From assembly GCA_002633005.1 (NCBI GenBank), contig NMRA01000069.1, positions 893,240-957,239 of the forward strand: a stretch of DNA of 64,000 nt, given 5' to 3'. Below, piece after piece: positions 1 through 12,800 of the stretch (position 1 is its first letter; every line of letters begins with the position of its first letter). The notes below the pieces were generated by a model. The model made no database searches, had not been told where the DNA came from, and saw nothing but the letters and a program-made list of their open reading frames with translations. Source of the DNA: Phoronis australis (Eukaryota; Phoronida; Phoronidae). Made by a program: the position numbers and the translations under genes.

Positions 1-737
1 AAACAATTTCAGAATCGTAAATACCTGGGTATTTCACCAGATGTTCGCATCATGTATCTCTCAGAACACTGTGGCTGGAGTATGTACTCCATTATATTTG
101 ACAAGAATTTGCTGCTGAGAAATTGAAATGGGGGTGCATCCTTGGGGGGCACCTTTTATTAAGTTTGCAGATGAATAAATCCAGTCACATTTTTGGAGAG
201 TGGACCATTTACACAATAATTAAGTTGAGAGTTTCTGTGAAAAACCACTTTGTATAGATAGAACTCTTGCAAAAGTCTTTTTGAATTGTAGTACAGTTAT
301 CAACTTTTTGCCCTGCAGTTTTTAGGCATTCATTTTCTAGAATTGTGCTGAATAGGCATAGTATGGTTGAGTTCTAAGCTATGAATGTAGTCCGGGAAAG
401 TACCCTCTTGTAGAAAATTTGGGATTGATAAACACCTATCTGATAGGCATGTCCCTTATATGTATATTAACCATCTACAGTACGTCACTGCAAAAAATAA
501 TCGGACAGAATGTACCATAATTCTACGTCATGATGACTAAGTTAAGTGCATGGGGAATTCCCTGTCATGGTGGTCGAGGGCAATGTGGTCACATGACAGG
601 GAAATGAAATTTCTCTTGATTATTTTTGGTACGTTCTGTAGTGAGTATTTTGCACAACAGTCGAACATACGCAGCCTGTGCATCTGGCTGGCCGGATGTA
701 AGATTGTTCTGATGGTACTGTACTTGTTTGTTTCCAG
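1..737. other. Intron or 5' flank of the ARMC-like gene; no supported feature
   Basis: A+T-rich sequence without a convincing exon. An open frame at 550-792 looks hydrophobic, but it is in a different frame from the spliced exon at 738 and has no start context. It is probably intron of the ARMC-like gene, whose 5' end is outside the window. Confidence 0.5.
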
Positions 738-827
738 AGAAGAAAAAGAAAAAGAACGGAGACAAGAAGAAAGACGAGAATGGAGATGGTGACGGACAGA
801 GTAGAGAAAAGCCAGAAACTAGACTGG
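738..827 (+). CDS. ARMC-like gene, internal Lys-rich exon
   Basis: This is a 90-base exon between a TTTCCAG acceptor and a CTGG|GTAAAT donor. It is open in the frame that joins the exon at 6165 and encodes a run of Lys followed by Asn/Gly/Asp-rich sequence. Basic stretches after an N-terminal membrane anchor are common in ARMC10/ARMCX proteins, which fits, but no anchor is visible here. It enters in phase 1, so at least one upstream exon is missing from the window. Confidence 0.6.
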
Positions 828-3800
828 GTAAATATCTTGAGCTGTAACGGGGATGTCTCACGGAAATTCTCACTGCGTTCTCAAGAATTTTAACAAACTG
901 TTAGAACCAAATGAATACTGAAAACATTTGGCTGCAATCTAATCTATACCTCCATATGGAGGGGCTGTATTCAGTGAGTCTTTTTGGCCAAAGTTGCTAG
1001 TTTCTGTTAGTCCCCAACCTTGGTCATCATTTGTCGCGTCTACACTCAGCATGCCCTAGAACGACTTGAACGAGTGCAGCTTACCCTCTCTGTGTGTGGA
1101 TCGTGCACACATACATATCCGATAACTTGAGTAAGGTGGAAGTTGTCCGTCTATGCATTACAATGAACAGCTAATGCGAATACAGGGAACAAAAGAAGAC
1201 TAGTCTGTATGTAATCGCACCTGATAGTTATTTCCGTATGCACCCCAGGTTTGTGGCCACACAGGAATTAGAAGTAGCGCAAGTTACCATAGAACAAGTT
1301 ACCTTACCTCCATAAGGTGGAGTAAGTTGTCATTAAAGAGGCAAGTTACACTAGTTAAAATAGCATCCAGGCAGCCATTAAAACTAGCAACAATTCATAA
1401 CAGGAGTAACTTGTAGGATAAGTGTGTCTGTGGACGGCACCAAAGATATATGGTTCAGGGCCCAGTTGCCGGTTGCATGAAACAGTCCCAAATAGGGACT
1501 CAACTAAGGTCCCTAAGTCTTTTTACGTATTTGTTTCTCTATGGACTCACAGATGCAATATTTTTTATCATTTCGTGTTTATTATGAGCTTCTCTTTGAT
1601 AAATGACATTTTCTAATAATTGAATTCAAAACTGAGCCCAACGTTCATTGAAAATAAATAGGGACTCAGTCCTTAAATTGGAGGTGTTGCATGAAAAGAT
1701 ACCTAAATATTTTCGATAATATTAACAATTCAACGTAGAATTCACTCTCGACTTGTATCAAAGTCAAAAGTTGACTTAGTATTAAAACTAAAACAATTCA
1801 AGAAAGGGCAATCGATGTTTTCAAATGTCCAAAAATACGCAGTAGACTTAGGGAACTTAGTTAAGTCCCTATTTGGGACTGTTTCATGCAACCGGGCACA
1901 GATGTCTTGGGAACAAGTTTTGGGTGACACGCCCTTAACTTAAATTCCCGTGTAGCGCTTTATTTGAAAACCATGGTATTACAGGGCCCTTGATGCCTTA
2001 AATCAGTTTTTGTTCAATTGCAGTGGGACCGAAATTTTGTATCTTCGTCAGTCCTTGGGATGGGGATATAGCTCTGAAAACTGCAAAAAGAATGGTTATT
2101 TCGAAGAATAAATTTGTTGTAGAGTATTGAGAGGTTGTGGTGGACTTTAACAGCACGGCCATTCTCATCTCACTACAGAAGACGCTAACAACACAATGTC
2201 CTCGGCGAGCACTGCCACAGGTTACGACCCTATCACTCGGGTTATTAAAAAGTTGCAAGTGAAACGATCTCCAAAATGAGTGAAAATAAAACTAGACTTT
2301 AATGACTACCATCCGACTTGGGTCATACGTCATTGCCTCAATTTTCATCGAGGAAAGTCAACTTGGGATTTAAATGACTCGCTATTATGTTCGAGGACCG
2401 AGATTTAATCAACCAGTCGGTCATGTGTACCCGGTTTTTGAAAAACCCAGCAGAATCAAGTAAAAAAAATAAAATCCACTTTCCTCATTTGCTTACTTAT
2501 CAATTTCAGTTTTACTATATTTCACGATGATAAATGAAAACTTAGAAGTGATGTGGTTTGCCTTACTTTTTGTGCTGAATTTTACCTGATAAGTTGCGGC
2601 ATGTCATTTTTATTATTTCATAAAAGCGGAGAAAGGTCAGCGCCACCTTCAGAAAGAATGAAAAACTACTTAGAAAATGTCTGCTGCAAATCGATCGTTG
2701 ATCGATACGTGGCCAGTTTACATGGACTTTGATGGATTACAGTCTTAATTTTGGCAATTAAAAAACAAAAATTTCATATCTACTACTGAAATACGGAAGT
2801 TCTGTTTGGAATCTCTTATTCCTTGAATGAAATCAGATTCTGTGAACTCCGTCTGTTTTCCATTACCATGTAAAAATTCTTAAGTTTGCGACGAAAATGA
2901 TTTCATAAAGTTTCTGTAATTTCTGTTTTTTAAGTCTTGAATACATTGTTCCTGATAAAATGTTCTTGAAAAGTTGTTTTTGTTCCAAACTGATGAATTT
3001 TTACTGTAGACGCCAAAAAATGATACTCCCTGCCGGACTCATTATTTTAACTTAGATTTTGAGATTGTTGCACAACAAAGTGTTCCAACTATTGGCTCAC
3101 GCGGTATTTTAGCTGTGGTATTACGGTAAAATCCCACAAAATTAGGACTGGTGAAATTTTTTCATATTTTTTCCGGGAAAGATATGCAGCACTAAATTAA
3201 TACCTTAGCATGTTCAAGTTCTGGACATTAGCAACCTCCAGACAAAATTTTGAAAAACTTTAAACAATTCTAGCAGTTATTCTGTCTGATAATTGATATT
3301 TTATGATATTGAAACAAAAGTCTGTTGTTTTGACACTCTCTTACTTCATACAGATACTCTAATCTGAATAAGCATTGTTTTTAAGACATTGTAAGAAGAT
3401 GAGGCCAACTTGAGTCTGGCTTAATTTGATGATAATCACACATTGTCATCATTGTCTCGTAACTATGGCAACATAGAAAACGCATGGGTTTTTTTGAGGA
3501 AGGGCTTAGTCCAATATACTCAAGTATTAAAAAAGATAATGAATTTCTTTTTTGGCTGTACCACAAAGACTGACATCTAATTGGAATTGCCCTAATACTG
3601 TGGTGTTTGTTATGAAACTGATGATTGTCGTGTGTATTGGTTCGGGGTTGAGATGACTAGTACGGTTGTATTTTTACAACATTAAACAAAACTTCCATTT
3701 GTCATTTTTGTATTTCATCTTCTGTACCTAACTGAAGAATTTTTATCATACTTATCAAAATTCTCCATAAAGTTTGGCGACCTTAACTGTACTGTCATCA

Positions 3801-6800
3801 TACGACTAGTTTTTAATTTAAACTGTCTGTATCACCTGGCAGTCATCGCCTTCAGCTTAGCTGTATACTGGGTATATTCTTCTGGATCAATACTTTCACC
3901 GCAATTATCTACACTGCCTGTTAACGCGAGTTGCCCAGGTTAATTGTTTGTAACACATGTGGCACACTGATGGGAGGGAATAAAGATGAGTGCTATGAAT
4001 ACAAAATTTGAAACAATTGTTCTTTTCCAATATTTTTGTTAACGGTATATTGAGTATCCAAATGTACCTGGGATTGCCGGTACATTTTTGTTAAAGGTAT
4101 ATTGAGTATCCAAACATTCGCTGGAGTACCTGAGATTACCGATGTGGCTTTGATTTGTCTTTTTTTAGTAAACAGAAAACTAGAGGTGCTTCGTGTGTTT
4201 GTTAACAGCCAATATCCCCCTCAGTCCCTGTGAAAAAGTACCATTATTACGTGAAGTAGACAATCGTGACAGATTGCCTGTGCTTGCGTTATGTACAAAC
4301 TTTCCGATTATTGCTGAACAATTTCAACTTCCATCTGTTTAGTACTTACTGCGTGCTCAAATATGTGCGTGCCTACTTTGTGCCGACATGAGATTTTTGC
4401 AAGGTCGGCAAATGAAATTTGAGGTCCTATTGGTGGCTTGTTGGTCGCCAAACTGAGCCTTGGTGGTAAATGCTGGTTGGAATGGAGCTTAACAATCACT
4501 TCATTCTTATTTTATCTTACTTTGAAGTCAGCCATTTTTGGCCATCCATTATAGTGCTTATTGTAACTTTCAATAGTTTTGTTTCCTCTACTTTTTCTGA
4601 ATTAAAGTCAATTGTTCACAAAGGATTGAATAAGAACGAGGATTTTATAAAAAGTATTAGTCTGTCTGTATAAAGGTTTTTTCAATTAGCGTTTGCTCGA
4701 GTAAGAACGGAAATGAGATTTAAGAGTCATGCGTGAGTGAGTTTAAGTTCAACAGATGTCATTTTTGAGGTCAAAGGTCAAATCCAAAAGCACATTTAAG
4801 TTTATTTTTGGCCACTTGTGTTTGAATATTCACCCTGAGCATATTTTCAGAAACTTTTCGTACTATGCGCCCACTGTGGATTGCTCCCAAGGGGCTCTCA
4901 CGGAAATGACTGTCCAAAAAGACCCCCGATGGAGATCTATTGGAGCCTTGTATTGCAGCCACTGTGCCTGATTCAGCTGTGGCCTTTTAAGGAATCTTGC
5001 AATAGGAAGATTTTACATTCGCAACAGTTTTTGCTATAGCAATGCTTCTGTGGACAAGTGATTTAACTGAAAATTCTGATATTCATTTTAAGAATCAAGA
5101 TAACATTGGCGTCTTCCTCTAACATGCAAAAGCAATGATCAAAAGGGCCCTCGTGAAGACCTCTTTGAATGTTTCTGTCCAAAAGGGCCGCGATGGGTCT
5201 TTGTCATGGTGTCGGCTCTTCCAGAAATCCCCAGTACTTTTCTTTTTTAATGTTTGTTACGAAATCTTCAGAATACAATGAATATACATAACCCAGAAAG
5301 CGCCAAGAGGCATTAGATCTGGGTAAAAAAAAATGCAAAGAAGTCTCTATACAATGATTATATACGAATACATAAAAAAACTGATGTTAAGAATACAATG
5401 ATATATGACAACGTACTAGGCATATATGTTCAGCTAGTTTGACATATGGCAATCTCTGGAAGTCTCTTTAACAAGTTTTATTTAGGTTGAGATTTCTTAA
5501 CACCATTAAAAGGAAATTTAAAGCAATTTGTGGTGAGGTTTTTGTTGAAATTTTCTTCAGGTTAAGGTTGTGTTGGACCTTACTGAGAATTCTGCGTATT
5601 TTTGAAAATATCGACAGACTGATGGATTTTATATTTTCTGAAAATAGAAAGCCTGTAGAATTTGATTTTTGGCATTTTAACAATCATCTATTAATTCGGT
5701 CATGTGGCCACGTCTTTTTAGCAAAAAAGAAAGTTGCATTTGTAGCAAAACAACATCAATAAAAAACTGGTCAAATTTTATTTCATATGAGTGTTAATGG
5801 TGAGAGCTCAGAACGCTTATTTTCATTTTTTTCTCACTTACTGCTGTGTGATATTGCAAAAATGTCACTAATTTGGGAGGAAGGTGCTTGCCAATGTTGG
5901 CCCTTTTGATTTTTTAAAGGTTCTAATTGTTGCGAATGACCACATCTTCTTAAAACTTTGTTCAAGTTAACTAGACGCATTGAACTTGAAAATTATAAAG
6001 CATTTCTTTGGTGTCATTAGGCTTTTGTGAAAAATTAAACTTTCCCTTGTCCATCATATTGTGTCCCAAATTGGTACCGAACATTAAAATGTTGAAATTT
6101 TGAAGAAACCTTATGCAAGGTGATCATGGATTTGAAAGTAGTACACTTGTCATCTTTATTTCAGACTTGTCGCAATCTTGGGAAAAGGTTGAAAGACCGA
6201 GCGAGGAAGGCGGTTTTGAAATGGTTGGTTCTATGCAGGACGATTCCGTCATTGTGCTTAAGCAAGAACTCACTAGTGGGTCAAGTGGACTGGCAGATAC
6301 ACCCACTGACCCCGGACAGCAACACACTCTTGATTATGGCTCCGTCCAACATACAGAGCATCATGTGACACAGTCTTGCAGTAAATCTGTCGATGACGAT
6401 GAGCCTGCGCCTCGTGAGGCACGGCACAGACCTGCCCATTGGACAGGACAAAACCTGCTTGGCCCAGAGTCACTTGGAATAGGCGGCACCTCGGGTATGT
6501 AACATGCACTGGTCAACCAGGTTTTATTGTTGGTTACGATGTATTCTATGTGTTGATTACATTTAACAAAACTACTAAATTCAAAATGGGTCTAAATGGC
6601 TTTGTTTGGCCTGAGCACTTCTTTTAATTCTGCGAACAGGCCTTTTTGGTAGGATTGTTGTTTCTAAGTCACCTGTTTAGAAAAAGTACTGGCTGTCGAA
6701 TGGTCCATCCAGTATGGCAGGTGTTAACAGAAAAGCGACGGATAACCATGATTCTCATTTTTCATTTTGAAAAATGAAAGACGTTGCTTGAAAATAACCA

Positions 6801-9800
6801 ATCGAAAATAAAAACTCTTGAAGGACATTCCTCAAAAAAATAACTGAAATTAGGGATCTGTTTTGTGACAAATGTGATAAAAACTGGTTCGGCCAAAAAT
6901 TTGTTTCTTTTCTTTGTCGTCTTGTTTTGAAACCCTTTGCTCACCCACTAAGTAAAATGTAATCATTGATATCAGCCAAGGTTTCGCTTTTTTAAAAGCT
7001 GTACAAAAGCACGTAAACAAGGGTAAACAAGGTTTGAAATGCTATGGTTTGTCAAGTTACTGGTAATAAATTGCACACCAATTTTGCTCATCTCAGTAGA
7101 TTTTTTTTGAAAACATGAGCAACTAAAAAATACCACACCACCAGCCTAATTTTCAAAAAAAAGAAGGCGCGTTTTGACTGAAAGCCAGTTTAAACATGAA
7201 AGTCAACTACAGAACAAATTATACAAAGGGGTTAGTCAGAAAAGTCTGACTCTGCAAACAGTACAAGTTAAAATTGGTTATAACCAGTTAGAACTGGTTT
7301 AAAAGCCGAAAAATCGGGACCAATTACAAAGATATGAGTGGAAGACTACAGGTAGGAACTAGTCACAGCCGGTTACTGCCAGTTACAATAGAGTCGTCCT
7401 GGATTACAGTGATATTCGAATTTCGCTGTATTTACCCATAATGCCGTAAACATCCGTCAGGTACATATGCTGCTTTGTTTTCATGCCACTGTTATTTGTT
7501 GTTGACTGATTCTTAACAAGTTTTTCTTCTTTGCATTACTCTGTTTGTTCTTCCATTGCCAATGAAGTATTACATAACTGCTGTGCTGCGCGCTGCAGTT
7601 CCAACATGAGAAAGTTTGATGGATACATGATCTGAAGTTCTTCGCCTTCCCAATATTAGTGAGGGACACGAAAATGTGCTGATTTTCAAAACGAGGTTAT
7701 GCACTTTCTTATTTCCGGGACAAAGGAGAGTTCTACCACCATGTAATCCGTAACGACCCTATTGGGCTTACATTGATTTCTTTAAGAGCAATTCAGAATA
7801 AAATATTTTTTTGAAGTTGTCGTGTTTGTCCCTTCAAATGAACGATTGATTTATCTGCTGCAGTTTGGAAACATGCACTAGTGGTTGTCAAAAACTTGCA
7901 ACTGAGCTTAGTTGACATCAATACATTATGATGGGAAAAATATCGTTTTTAGAAAGTTTTAGAAATTTGCACCTTTGGCAATTTTTTTGAGTCACCTGAA
8001 ATGATTATTTTTCAGACCACCATGTAAGCCTGCCCGTTGATTCACATCCTGTTACATCTGGTCAACATGTCTCTGGTGATCCACATCATGTAGCATCTGC
8101 CGGACATCACATTCCAGTTGATTCACATGGCTTTATTTCAACTGGACATCACATCTCAACTGATTCACATGGTGTCACATCTGCCGGACATCACATTCCA
8201 ATTGATTCACATGGCTTGATTTCAACTGGACATCACATCTCAACTGATTCACATGGTGTCACGTCTGCGGGACATCACATTCCAGTTGATTCACATGGCT
8301 TGATTTCAACTGGACATCACATCTCAACTGATTCACATGGTGTCACATCTGCGGGACATCACATTCCAGTTGATTCACATGGCTTGATTTCAACTGGACA
8401 TCACATCTCAACTGATTCACATGGTGTCACGTCTGCGGGACATCACATTCCAGTTGATTCACATGGTTTGATTTCAACTGGACATCATGTCTCAACTGAT
8501 TCACATGGTGTCACATCTGCTGGACATCACATTCCAGTTGATTCACATGGTTTGATTTCAACTGGACATCACGTCTCAACTGATTCACATGGTGTCACAT
8601 CTGCCGGACATCACATTCCAATTGATTCAAATGGTATGATGTCTCCTGGACACCATGCCCTAGTCAATTCACATGGTATGATACCATCCGGACATCATAT
8701 CCCAGTCGCACCTACCAATCACATTTCATCCGAATTTCTGGCTGGAGGTGATGGCCACCACGTGCCGGTGACCGGTCACTCCGCTCTTTATGATAATCAC
8801 CATATGCCGCAAACTAGCGCTCACGTACCATCAAGCGAGCATCACACTTTCCCTCTCAATAGTCACACTGGCAGTGGTGATCACACCACCATTCTGTCTC
8901 ACGGCGCTCTCGATGGTCATCATAGTGATGTGACTGGCCACCATGGTCTTGCTTTCGGTACCATCAACCAAGGCTACACTGATGGTCATCACGGTGTCCC
9001 TGACCAGCATGGGATTTCTTCACATGGGATCAGTCTGGAGGATATTGGGCTTACAGCAGACTCGCATGGAATCTCTGAAGTATTGGCTCACGAAAATGGA
9101 GTTGGCAATGTTGGACATCATGGCGTGGAGCCTCATCATGGTGAGATTTCACTCGTGGGATCCTCCAACGAATTTTTGGGCACAACGTCTCTGTCCAACA
9201 ATGGCTACAGTTTAACGCCAGAACAACTGGGTCTGTCTGGATCTGGCATCGTAGACAGCGACACCAGTCTTGCCTTTGACACGACCATGACGCCAAGTCG
9301 CAATGGACACTTCCTGGAAACCTCGCAGATTATCCCTGTCGATGTACTTGGCCTTGATAGCGAGGCTCAAGATGGAAATGTAAGCAGTACATCTACTGTT
9401 GAGCAGCAACCCATAACTGAGGTTGATTTGAAAAAACCTAAGTCAGCTGTGTCGGGTAGTTCATCGAGTGTTAACGCCTCAAAACCAGTGACAAAAAAAC
9501 AGCTGACAGCTGCATTAGACTCCCTTCCGTCAGACACTGGAAAACCGAAGGATTTGAAAGCCATTGTTCAAGAACTCAATAGTGATCCGACTAATTCCAA
9601 CCATACTGAAAAGGAGTCTTCTTTGATTAGTGCTATAAAACATCAGAATCCCTCCAAGACCAGCTTTAAAGATTTGCTGGATGGAGGCAGGTCTGAGGTG
9701 CAGGCGGATGCTGGCTCGGTATCACAAGACGATATCGTAGATTTGCTGGAGGCAGTCGACAGGAATGCTCTGCTTCGGAAACATGCCGACACGTTGCTGT

Positions 9801-12800
9801 GTCTGTTGTCTGTGGATGATGAGGAACAACTGGGTAAAACTCTAGTCACCGTGTGCAAGTTGGCAGCGTTCACCAAAAACCAGGTGGGTATTTGGTTGGA
9901 GAGTGTGTTCTTTTGGTGGCTGAGCTGTTCAGATACGTTGCTGATATAGTTTCTTGTTCTGGCAAAACTTGTGTACATTAGTTCTCAAAAAAGTTGACAA
10001 ACCTCGTTGAAATTCGTCTGGCTTTGTCGAAGTTACTTGTAAAATTCAAACAGAATCCAGGTGAAAAGTAACACCCTGTCATTCAATGTTGTCCAAATTT
10101 TGTTCTGCAAGCTGGCCATTCTTCAACTTGACTGTTTTGTTTTCGAAATCTTCTATATCGAGGTGGGCTTGCTCTTCCCTCACAAGTATTGCTACAGCAA
10201 TTGATTTTCCTTATCCTAACATTTTCTTCTCATTCATGGCAATTTTCTCATGATGCCCAAATTCATTCTTTGCTAACCACTGTTGTACCTAGTTTTAGTA
10301 TTCAGAGTTTTGACACTTTGTATCAAAACACATGATGAGAAAACCTGGTGGAAGTAGAAATGAGTCTTCAGAAGAAAAGAAACGTGCTGCATGCGATTGG
10401 ACACCTTGTGAGAAAAAGTTGCAGTGAGAACTTCCTATACTGACTAAAAACATGTCTTCATTTCACCACTTCATAACACTACCTTAAGCTCAAAGCTGTG
10501 TTGCGTAGATGCTAGAATTTCGCAAGTAAATGTAGTCTGATCATGTGCACGCTCACAATACATGACTATATCTCGTGAAGTTTTGTGAGGTGGTTACATC
10601 TAACACACATAAAAAACAGTGCAGGTGGCCTGATGTGATTTACCGTGCATCAGACGTGCGCAGGCCTCATGGTTGGGCCCATTGCACAAAACACCTTAGC
10701 TAAAGCACGAGAGCCCAGTTGTGGTTCTTCTTGAAGGAAGTTTTCAAGTCTGCCCGTCTCCTTTAAGAAAATGGACAGATGTTTCCATTTGTTGCTCTGC
10801 TTTATATGTTGTAGGCATGTAACAGTGCTATCCAGTAGGTTGCTCCATAGCCTATAAAAAGCTGGGCAAGACTCTATCAGGTGTTTGGGAGATTCTATGT
10901 CAGCACCACACTCGGAACACACTGGGCTCCCCATATACCCAGTAATGTGTCTGTGTCAGGCTAGGTTACAATGGACTGTCAAAATTTGAATCATGTGTCT
11001 TATGCCCCATCTATTTAGACTCAAAAGGTTTTTTGAACCTTTTGGTTTGATCACATTGGGAAAATTCTCCTTGGTCTCTGCAGGAATTAAGTTATGCCCA
11101 CTGGGCTGCTGACTGGGTATGTGCCCAGTTGTATGTCTGTGACACATAGCCAAGGGTAACTTCGTAAGAAAAATACTAGGGCAAGTTAAAAGGCTTTTGT
11201 AATTGACCTATCGCAAGCTCCGCCATCTTGCAAACAGTCGGCAAACAATAAGTTTTACCCGGCAACATGTTTGTCGGGTAAAAGAGCGGCTTGGAAATGA
11301 AGGTGTGTCAAAAATGCTGTTTTCTGATTGGTCAGTTAAGCCGTCAGTCAAAATCCTGGCGATAGGTCAGTTACCACAGTATGCGCTTGAGTCGCTCAGT
11401 GTAGTCATCATAATTCCAAAATTACCAAAAACCAATCTATGGCAATTCTCCACCTGGTGTGCACAAAAATAATTACCAAAGTTATCATTTTCCATTTTTT
11501 AAATGCACTATTCTTAAATATGCACGTCTAGCATTTGGTTATTAAGTTTGCACTACTTGTCTTTGATAAGTTACTGTAGTAAAATGTCAATTACGGTAGA
11601 GGATTGCCGTACCGCAATAAACTCTTTTAAGACAATGAACATTATGTTAGTTGAGTTGAGTTATGAAGTGTTATCGATCCCTGCAGTAAGAAACCACATT
11701 CAGGCACCTGTCTGGAAGTGATTCATTTTTGTTCTGATTTCCATTAAGATAAAAGCTGCAACTTCAAAACAGCTGAATGAAAGGTCAATGAGATTCTTCA
11801 AATATCTTACATGGATAATTTTTTTCTATTTGTGACCTGGTTATTAAGCTTGGCGTGGTGGTTGTCGTTGACCAACTGCTGTGTTTTTCTAAAGATGACC
11901 TCATGCAATGCCACATTGGCGTGCTAGTCGTCACGTCTTATGTAAGTCCTTCACTTTCGTTGGAAAGGTTTATGTGCCCATTTTTCATAAGGGGTTTATG
12001 AAAAGAATATGAATTTGGAAAACTGTAACATTGTTTTTGAGATTCCGTATCAAATGAAATTTGGTCCATCACATTATTGATTTATTGTTGGCGTTCACAG
12101 CAATATTTAGTTGAAGCCCTTGAGACTTGAAAAAGGGCAATTGTGTTAATTATTTTGAGATTTTTACTGTATTTTATGTGTAGCGACACTGAACTCAACA
12201 GTCAGTCTAGAAGACAGTCTACTTTATTGTCCCTGGGTGTCATAGTGGCATTTGCAGTAATTTGTTCTCTACCTCCCAGTGTGCATTAGATAAAAATTTT
12301 CTTGATAAACTGTTTAACAGGTTCATTAGCGTAATCGCACTCATCCGCTGCTTTTAGCATACTCTAATTATTGCTCCCATCACGAGTTGGTGCACAGCAG
12401 GGAGCAGTATTCTTGTCCTTATATCAGGGCGCGTTGTTGAATGGATGTCTCAAGAAAGAATACTTAATAATTTTGTTTCTGTGTTGTACCATGGTGTAGG
12501 TGACCTTGTCGTCATTTTCAAGGTTTTGGGAAACATTGGCGCTTTACTTTGTACCTAGGTTTAAGTGGGACAACTCCAGGCTCAGTTGATTTTGGTGACC
12601 TTGACATGATTTTCAAGGGTTTAATGCTACTTTAAGCCTTAGCATTTTGCCACTTAATGTTAATTTTACTGTTCTCCATAGTTCTAAATATTTAGTGGTA
12701 ATTTAATTTCACTCGCTAGAATGTTGAGTCTTCAAATTTGAACTGGAAGTTTGGCTACCGGTATTTACGAAAGTAAAGGTTCGTATTTATTCACTCCTTA

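Larger units (their letters stand above)
828..6164 (+). other. Long intron of the ARMC-like gene
   Basis: This 5.3-kb intron holds an inverted-repeat element (1467-1898), a 52-bp tandem duplication (4032-4135) and a copy of dispersed repeat R1 (about 5500-5790). The rest shows nothing I can name. Short open frames here follow repeat sequence or are chance. Confidence 0.7.

Noticed and set aside
550-792. Plus-strand open frame with hydrophobic segments, possibly a membrane anchor for the ARMC-like gene
   Set aside because: It reads through the acceptor at 737 in a different frame from the spliced exon and has no conserved features.
1422-1930. Two small open frames (plus 1422-1616, minus 1742-1930) sharing RLHETVPNRD
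   Set aside because: The shared peptide is simply the terminal inverted repeat of the MITE translated on opposite strands.
8036-8704. CRISPR-like array of regular repeats
   Set aside because: The 42-bp repeats are contiguous and coding, without unique spacers, and the genome is eukaryotic.
9884-9949. C-terminal tail of the long His-rich frame as real protein end
   Set aside because: A consensus donor at 9884 and an in-phase Arm exon at 14132 show this tail is intronic.
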